NCBI GenBank assembly: GCA_903879975.1
Contig: CAIRNL010000458.1
Span: 1 to 11,080, forward strand
Source: an uncultured Chloroflexota bacterium
GTDB taxonomy: Bacteria; Chloroflexota; Anaerolineae; Caldilineales; Caldilineaceae
DNA: 11,080 nt
Direction: 5' to 3'
Both the position numbers and the translations under genes were made by a program. The notes beneath the pieces are model-generated. The model saw only the letters and a program-made list of their open reading frames with translations, searched no databases and was not told the DNA's origin. The stretch's first letter is position 1; the number at the start of each line of letters is the position of its first letter. Shown one piece after another: positions 7,469 to 11,080 of this stretch.

Positions 7469-7474
7469 CTCCCT
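7469..7474 (-). promoter_or_regulatory. Ribosome binding site deciding the GTG start at 7462
   Basis: AGGGAG on the minus strand, six bases before GTG. It favours the GTG start directly ahead of the signal peptide over the upstream ATG at 7579. Confidence 0.65.
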
Positions 7475-7560
7475 TCTTTCATCAGAGTCGACAGACCAGA
7501 AAAGCACAATTCCTGTGGCAGCAACGACCCTTTCACGGGTGGCAGGGCCTGGCCGGCGGT

Positions 7561-7584
7561 CGCCTGTGCCTGACGTCACAGGCG
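7561..7584. promoter_or_regulatory. Inverted repeat in divergent promoter region; candidate operator
   Basis: CGCCTGTG (7561-7568) and CACAGGCG (7577-7584) are exact reverse complements around an 8-base spacer. An overlapping 8-bp palindrome, TGACGTCA, lies at 7571-7578. The element ends 20 bp before the extended -10 of the plus-strand promoter and about 100 bp upstream of the minus-strand GTG start, so one regulator could control both genes. No regulator gene is nearby. Confidence 0.45.
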
Positions 7585-7604
7585 CGTCATTTTCAAAAAA
7601 ATTT

Positions 7605-7613
7605 TGCTACAAT
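7605..7613 (+). promoter_or_regulatory. Extended -10 promoter for the hydrolase gene
   Basis: TG-C-TACAAT matches the extended -10 consensus TGnTATAAT with one mismatch and lies in the only strongly AT-rich stretch of the divergent region. No good -35 is seen at 16-18 bp, as is usual for extended -10 promoters. The predicted transcript would begin near 7620, giving a leader of about 70 bases. Confidence 0.5.
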
Positions 7614-7624
7614 TACATAAAGAC

Positions 7625-7665
7625 AGGGTAGTCGGCTACCCTCGGACTGCAGGGCACTTCCTGCA
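7625..7665 (+). promoter_or_regulatory. Two tandem hairpins in the hydrolase leader
   Basis: The first hairpin has arms AGGGTAG (7625-7631) and CTACCCT (7636-7642) with a TCGG loop. The second has arms TGCAGG (7648-7653) and CCTGCA (7660-7665) and is followed by AAATTTTCTT. The second hairpin plus the T-rich tail is weakly terminator-like, so attenuation is possible. Confidence 0.45.
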
Positions 7666-7692
7666 AATTTTCTTCATGGACCTGCGACGCCT

Positions 7693-8280
7693 ATGCAACC
7701 TGCCAAGCGCCGTCTGCTCCTGGTGTCCTATACACTGATCAGCGCATGGATTGCGTGCTTTGCCCTCGTCAGTGCTACGACGCAGGCTGTTGCCCCCGAC
7801 CATCCAAGTACGTGTGTCGACAGTGACCAGGGGAGCGGCGCACGTTATCGCATCTGTATGCCCGAATTCTGGAACCGTGATCTAATTGTCTACGCCCATT
7901 CCTATGTCAAGCCTGGCGAACCAGTCGCCGTCCCAGAGGCGCAACTCACCATCGGCGGGGTGTCGATCGCGGAGGTCGTCACCGCCTGGGGATATGCCTT
8001 TGCCGTCTCCAGTTATCGCCGCAACGGTCTTGCCATCTTGGAAGGGGTGGACGATCTGGTCGAGTTGGTCTCCATTTTCAGCGAACAGTATGGGGAACCC
8101 GATCGTGTCATCCTTGTCGGCGCCTCGGAGGGAGGGGCGATCACGGTGCTCGGCGTCGAACGCCATCCAGATGTATTTGATGGCGGGCGGGCCCTGTGTG
8201 GTCCCAACGGCGATTTTCAGCGACAGATCGACTACTTCACCGGCTTCCGTGCCGTGTTCGACTCCTTTTTTCAGGCGTAA
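7693..8280 (+). CDS. Secreted alpha/beta-hydrolase, truncated by frameshift (N-terminal part)
   Basis: 195 residues with a signal peptide (KRR, then a hydrophobic stretch to about residue 32). The alpha/beta-hydrolase core is clear: CMPEFWNRDLIVYAHSYV (55-72), the YAFAVSSYRRNG segment, and the nucleophile elbow GASEGG (143-148) with S145 as the likely catalytic Ser. The catalytic Asp and His, which lie further on in this fold, are missing. The frame ends D-S-F-F-Q-A-stop just after a run of six T (8266-8271). Restoring one base there would read F-F-P-G-V-I-K-G-T-P, which resembles how I recall intact relatives continuing. No good ribosome binding site is seen before the ATG. Probably a pseudogene; a short secreted product is possible but unlikely to be an active enzyme. 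It could also reflect a sequencing error in the homopolymer, although the later decay argues against that. Confidence 0.65.
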   Translation: MQPAKRRLLLVSYTLISAWIACFALVSATTQAVAPDHPSTCVDSDQGSGARYRICMPEFWNRDLIVYAHSYVKPGEPVAVPEAQLTIGGVSIAEVVTAWGYAFAVSSYRRNGLAILEGVDDLVELVSIFSEQYGEPDRVILVGASEGGAITVLGVERHPDVFDGGRALCGPNGDFQRQIDYFTGFRAVFDSFFQA

Positions 8281-8643
8281 TCAAAGGAACGCCAGATCTC
8301 CATCCCCGTCGATCTGGTCACTGTGTGGGAGACATTTTACTATACCGAGACAGTGAAGCTGCTTCTGCTCGGCACAACTTCAGCCATCACCGTCAACCAG
8401 GTGATATCATCTGCAGGTAACCTCGACAACCAAGCTGCGGTCGATGGTCGAACGTTTCCTACCCGTGATCGAGAACCATCCAGCCAGTGCGGAGTCAGAT
8501 CAACGAAACGCTGGACAGGTTGTGACCTGCGCTCGGCATATTGCTCCTTGCGATGTGGGGAGGGGAGGAGCGATTCGTCAGCCCTCAGGAGAGGGAGGGC
8601 CTGCGTTGCGCCGGCTCTCCCTGTCTTGATTCGAATACGATAG
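8281..8643 (+). pseudogene. Decayed 3' remnant of the alpha/beta-hydrolase
   Basis: Downstream of the premature stop the hydrolase reading continues in pieces. GVIKGTP is read in the shifted frame from 8274 to 8294. From 8302 the original frame resumes with IPVDLVTVWETFYYTETVK. This requires two compensating indels within about 30 bp. The original frame then stays open to a TAG at 8641, but after about 8410 I see no hydrolase-like sequence and no catalytic Asp or His block. This stretch otherwise fills the gap to the convergent sucD gene, whose stop is at 8655. I found no separate gene in it. Confidence 0.5.
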
Positions 8644-8654
8644 GTGAGTGCAGA

Positions 8655-9527
8655 TCACCCCATGTTGCCGGCTACGATATCGGCGATCTCGTCAGGGTGG
8701 CGGGCAACTTTGGCACCAGCACGTGTCAACGCAGCGATCTTCTCTTCCGCTGTGCCCTCTCCGCCGGAGATAATGGCGCCGGCATGCCCCATGCGCCGGC
8801 CGGGCGGTGCCGTCTGCCCGGCGATGAAGCCGGTCACAGGCTTGGTCATCTTGCTGCCGATGTACTCAGCAGCCTTCTGCTCGTCCGTACCGCCGATCTC
8901 ACCGATCAGGATGACCTGTTCGGTGTTCGGGTCTTCCTGGAACATCTGCAAGACGTCCAGGAAGGAGGTACCATTGATCGGGTCACCGCCGATGCCGACT
9001 GCAGTCGTCTGTCCAATCCCGCGCGCAGTGAGGGCGTAGACGACCTCGTAGGTCAGGGTGCCGGAGCGGCTGACCAGCCCCACGTTGCCCTTGGTCATAA
9101 TGTGGCCGGGGATAATACCGACCTTGGCCTCGCCGGGCGTGATCAAGCCGGGGCAGTTGGGGCCGATGAGGCGGGTGTGGGTGCCATCCAAGTAGGCGCG
9201 CACTTGCACCATATCAAGCACCGGGATGCCCTCGGTGATACAGACCACCAGGTCCACGCCGGCATCGGCTGCCTCGATCATGGCATCAGCGGCAAAGCGC
9301 GCCGGCACAAAGATAATGCTTGTGTTGGCACCGGTCGCATCGACGGCCTCATGGACGGTATCAAAAACTGGGACGTTGCCGAATGCCCACTCGCCCCCTT
9401 TGCCCGGCGTCACGCCGGCCACGACGGGCGTGCCGTAGTCGATCATCTGCTTGGTATGGAACGCGCCCTCGCGCCCGGTGATGCCCTGCACGACCAGACG
9501 GGTTTCCTTGCCGACCAGAATGCTCAT
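8655..9527 (-). CDS. sucD: Succinyl-CoA synthetase (ADP- or GDP-forming) alpha subunit
   Basis: 290 aa, the usual family length. The alpha subunit binds CoA and carries the phospho-histidine of the reaction succinyl-CoA + NDP + Pi to succinate + CoA + NTP in the TCA cycle. The CoA-binding Rossmann region is at the N-terminus (VVQGITGREGAFHT, residues 12-25). IGPNCPGLITP (121-131) and SRSGTLTYE (153-161) are the conserved ligase segments. The phosphorylated residue is H248 in GRRMGHAGAI. The start is supported by AGGAG (9535-9539), which lies inside the last codons of sucC, and its ATG overlaps the sucC stop as ATGA (9524-9527), so translation is probably coupled. It is convergent with the decayed hydrolase. 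I see no clear terminator in the short gap after its stop. Confidence 0.97.
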   Translation of the reverse strand: MSILVGKETRLVVQGITGREGAFHTKQMIDYGTPVVAGVTPGKGGEWAFGNVPVFDTVHEAVDATGANTSIIFVPARFAADAMIEAADAGVDLVVCITEGIPVLDMVQVRAYLDGTHTRLIGPNCPGLITPGEAKVGIIPGHIMTKGNVGLVSRSGTLTYEVVYALTARGIGQTTAVGIGGDPINGTSFLDVLQMFQEDPNTEQVILIGEIGGTDEQKAAEYIGSKMTKPVTGFIAGQTAPPGRRMGHAGAIISGGEGTAEEKIAALTRAGAKVARHPDEIADIVAGNMG

Positions 9528-10666
9528 TTCAACTCTCCTTTGGCGGCGGCCACGGCCTTCTCGGCTGCATCAGCCAGGCTTGTGGCAGTGATCAGATTGG
9601 CCTCGGCCAGGATGCGCCGGCCTTCTTCCTCATTGGTGCCAACGAGGCGCACAACAAACGGCACCTTGACGTCGAGCGTATGGATCGCAGCCAGCACGCC
9701 GCGAGCCACCTCGTCGCACCGGGTGATGCCGCCGAAAATATTGATGAGAACAGCCTTGACGCGCTTGTCGCCGAGGATAATGCGCAGCGCGGCTGCCACC
9801 TTGTCAGATTGTGCGCCGCCGCCGATATCCAGGAAGTTGGCTGGTTCGCCACCGTACAGTTTGACAATGTCCATGGTGGCCATTGCCAGGCCGGCGCCGT
9901 TGACCATGCAGCCAATTTCGCCGTCCAGATGGATGTAGCTCAGGCCGTAGCGATGCGCCTCGCGCTCGCTGACGTCCTCCTCGTCTGGGTCGCGCAATTC
10001 AACCAGCTCGGGGTGGCGATAGAGCGCGTTGTCGTCCACTGCTATCTTGCCGTCCAGCGCCATCAACTTATCATCGCCGGTGATGACCAGCGGGTTGATT
10101 TCAGCCAAGCTGGCGTCTGTGTTCAGGAAGACCTGGTAGAGGCTCTGTGCGATCTTGATAAACGCGGCTGTATGCTCCTTGGGCAGGCCGATGCCGTCGG
10201 CCAGATAGCGCGCCAGGTGTGGTTTAAGGCCCAGGAACGGATGCGCTGCAATCTTGACGATTTTGTCGGGCATCGTGGCAGCGACCTGCTCGATGTCCAC
10301 ACCGCCCTCGCTGCTTGCCATGAGCACGACACGCCGGCTTGCGCGATCGAGCACTGCACCGAGATAGATCTCCTTGCGGATATCCGCTGCCGGATCGACG
10401 AGCACCTTCTTCACTGTCAAGCCCTTGATATTCATGCCCAGAATCTCGTCGGCGCGCTGCTCTGCTTCGCTGGGGGTCTTGGCCAGTTTGATGCCGCCCG
10501 CCTTACCGCGGCCACCAACCAGCACCTGCGACTTGATCACAACCGGACCGCCAAGGCGGACGGCAATATCGCGCGCCTCGGCGGGTGTATCGGCGACTTC
10601 ACCGATCGGCACGGGAATTCCGTGTTGGGCAAAAACTCGCTTGGATTGATATTCATGTAGATTCAA
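9524..10666 (-). CDS. sucC: Succinyl-CoA synthetase (ADP- or GDP-forming) beta subunit
   Basis: 380 aa, close to the 388 of the E. coli enzyme. The beta subunit holds the ATP-grasp nucleotide site and determines succinate binding. It opens with MNLHEYQSK, the standard family start. K45 and the glycine-rich loop GGRGKAGG (51-58) bind nucleotide. N191 in EINPL and D205 in MALDGK are the Mg2+ ligands, with the same spacing as E. coli N199/D213. GGITRCD (312-318) is the conserved substrate-side loop. The start codon is TTG, decided by AGGAGG seven bases upstream and by the N-terminal match. It forms a two-gene operon with sucD. Nucleotide preference (ATP or GTP) cannot be read with confidence. 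Expression probably starts from the promoter at 10828-10857. Confidence 0.97.
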   Translation of the reverse strand: MNLHEYQSKRVFAQHGIPVPIGEVADTPAEARDIAVRLGGPVVIKSQVLVGGRGKAGGIKLAKTPSEAEQRADEILGMNIKGLTVKKVLVDPAADIRKEIYLGAVLDRASRRVVLMASSEGGVDIEQVAATMPDKIVKIAAHPFLGLKPHLARYLADGIGLPKEHTAAFIKIAQSLYQVFLNTDASLAEINPLVITGDDKLMALDGKIAVDDNALYRHPELVELRDPDEEDVSEREAHRYGLSYIHLDGEIGCMVNGAGLAMATMDIVKLYGGEPANFLDIGGGAQSDKVAAALRIILGDKRVKAVLINIFGGITRCDEVARGVLAAIHTLDVKVPFVVRLVGTNEEEGRRILAEANLITATSLADAAEKAVAAAKGELK

Positions 10667-10673
10667 GCTGGAA

Positions 10674-10679
10674 CCTCCT
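10674..10679 (-). promoter_or_regulatory. Ribosome binding site deciding the sucC TTG start
   Basis: AGGAGG on the minus strand, a full consensus, seven bases before the TTG at 10666-10664. No in-frame ATG or GTG gives the family N-terminus. Confidence 0.8.
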
Positions 10680-10751
10680 GACGACTGGCTCAGCGTGTGA
10701 GCGCGGTTCGGTTGTTTGACATGGTGGCAGGCCGGTAAGAGCCGGTCGAAG

Positions 10752-10779
10752 AGTCACTCGCGTCGCGATGCGTGTGATT
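10752..10779. promoter_or_regulatory. Imperfect 28-bp palindrome in the sucCD leader
   Basis: The two 14-base halves (10752-10765 and 10766-10779), centred on CGCG, match at 11 of 14 positions as reverse complements. It sits between the predicted transcription start (about 10821) and the sucC start. It may be a regulator binding site. On the sucC mRNA the three mismatches are C-A, A-A and C-A, so it is a poor RNA hairpin and more likely a DNA site. Confidence 0.4.
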
Positions 10780-10827
10780 CCAGAAGACAGTGACTGACCC
10801 CTAGTGAGTTCGTCATTCACTGCTGGC

Positions 10828-10857
10828 ATTATAGTCTTCGTCTGGTGGAGATGACAA
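10828..10857 (-). promoter_or_regulatory. Sigma70-type promoter for sucCD
   Basis: The minus strand carries TTGTCA (10857-10852, five of six consensus bases), an 18-bp spacer, and a perfect TATAAT (10833-10828). Transcription would start near 10821, giving a leader of about 155 bases. Confidence 0.65.
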
Positions 10858-10950
10858 AAACAGTGCTCAAAAGTGGGTACGGAATGGGCGAAAGAACAGT
10901 GAAAGACAATTCGAGCACAGCGGCTACTCTGCGCCACTCCATGGCAGGCT

Positions 10951-10979
10951 TTGGCTAGCGGGCGGATGCCCCGTATAAT
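10951..10979 (+). promoter_or_regulatory. Sigma70-type promoter for the NUDIX-like gene
   Basis: TTGGCT (10951-10956), a 17-bp spacer and a perfect TATAAT (10974-10979) face the gene starting at 11008. The leader would be about 22 bases long. Confidence 0.7.
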
Positions 10980-11007
10980 TTTGGATTGTGCGAAGGCATA
11001 TGAGACT

Positions 11008-11080
11008 ATGAGTCAACAACGATACCACTTCTGTCCGCTATGCGGGCATACGCTGGAAGATCGCCCCTTTGAAGGCAAAA
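11008..11080 (+). CDS. NUDIX hydrolase, N-terminal zinc-ribbon part (truncated by window edge)
   Basis: 24 codons from ATG at 11008 read MSQQRYHFCPLCGHTLEDRP followed by FEGK. C9-P-L-C12-G is the first half of a zinc ribbon of the kind that opens many NUDIX hydrolases (FCPxCGxxLE...). The second Cys pair and the NUDIX box would lie outside the window. A weak GAAGG lies 11 bases upstream and a good promoter is at 10951-10979. Another zinc-ribbon protein is possible because the catalytic part is not visible. Confidence 0.55.
   Translation, partial: MSQQRYHFCPLCGHTLEDRPFEGK

Larger units (their letters stand above)
10667..11007. other. 341-bp divergent intergenic region between sucC and the NUDIX-like gene
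   Basis: No gene is seen here. It holds the sucC ribosome binding site and leader (about 155 bases), a promoter facing sucC (10828-10857), a promoter facing the right-hand gene (10951-10979), and several short inverted repeats in the sucC leader. Confidence 0.75.

Noticed and set aside
7480..7515. Possible minus-strand promoter (TTGTGC-N17-TCTGAT) for the giant gene.
   Set aside because: Only three and four consensus matches in the two hexamers, which is within chance for this region.
8541..9938. 465-codon plus-strand open frame across sucD and sucC.
   Set aside because: It is fully antisense to sucCD, whose identity is certain; the His/Asp-rich sequence is a shadow.
10653..10937. 94-codon minus-strand open frame upstream of sucC.
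   Set aside because: It contains the sucC promoter and ribosome binding site and overlaps the sucC start; composition is not protein-like.

Overview
The window looks like a GC-rich chromosomal segment of a Chloroflexota bacterium (Anaerolineae/Caldilineae-like). This is inferred from sequence style, not from a marker gene. The clues are two secreted proteins carrying the short Y-L-P-[IA]-V motif that recurs at the ends of exported Chloroflexota proteins, large mosaic extracellular proteins, and a compact sucC-sucD pair. No phage, transposase, CRISPR array, tRNA or rRNA was recognised.

Layout. Positions 1-51 hold a 15-bp tandem repeat that may encode the Gly-rich C-terminus of a truncated plus-strand gene, followed by a strong GC-rich hairpin (65-114). 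Three minus-strand genes follow (read right to left). The first is a 1392-aa exported mosaic protein with an HEXXH gluzincin-like domain, a VWA domain, calcium-binding repeats and an FN3-like module (3284-7462, GTG start). The second is an exported FN3 + FGE-sulfatase (SUMF1)-fold protein (1684-2982) that lacks the two catalytic cysteines of true formylglycine-generating enzyme. The third is a well-conserved anaerobic sulfatase maturase of the radical SAM/SPASM type with a C-terminal SEC-C zinc motif (149-1558). A divergent, structure-rich intergenic region (7463-7692) leads to a plus-strand secreted alpha/beta-hydrolase that is cut short by frameshifts (7693-8280, with decayed remnant to about 8643). 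On the minus strand, sucC and sucD (10666-8655) encode the two subunits of succinyl-CoA synthetase and overlap by 4 bp (ATGA). A plus-strand gene starts at 11008 behind a good sigma70-type promoter; its first 24 residues look like the zinc-ribbon start of a NUDIX hydrolase.

How they work together. sucCD is housekeeping TCA-cycle metabolism and is independent of the left half. The left half pairs a radical-SAM sulfatase maturase with a catalytically dead-looking FGE-fold protein and a giant surface metalloprotease/VWA protein, with no sulfatase gene in view. The maturase is cytoplasmic while the other two are exported, so a shared pathway is only suggested by order and strand. The most unusual part of the window is this three-gene cluster. 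The remaining items of interest are several perfect or near-perfect inverted repeats in the intergenic regions.
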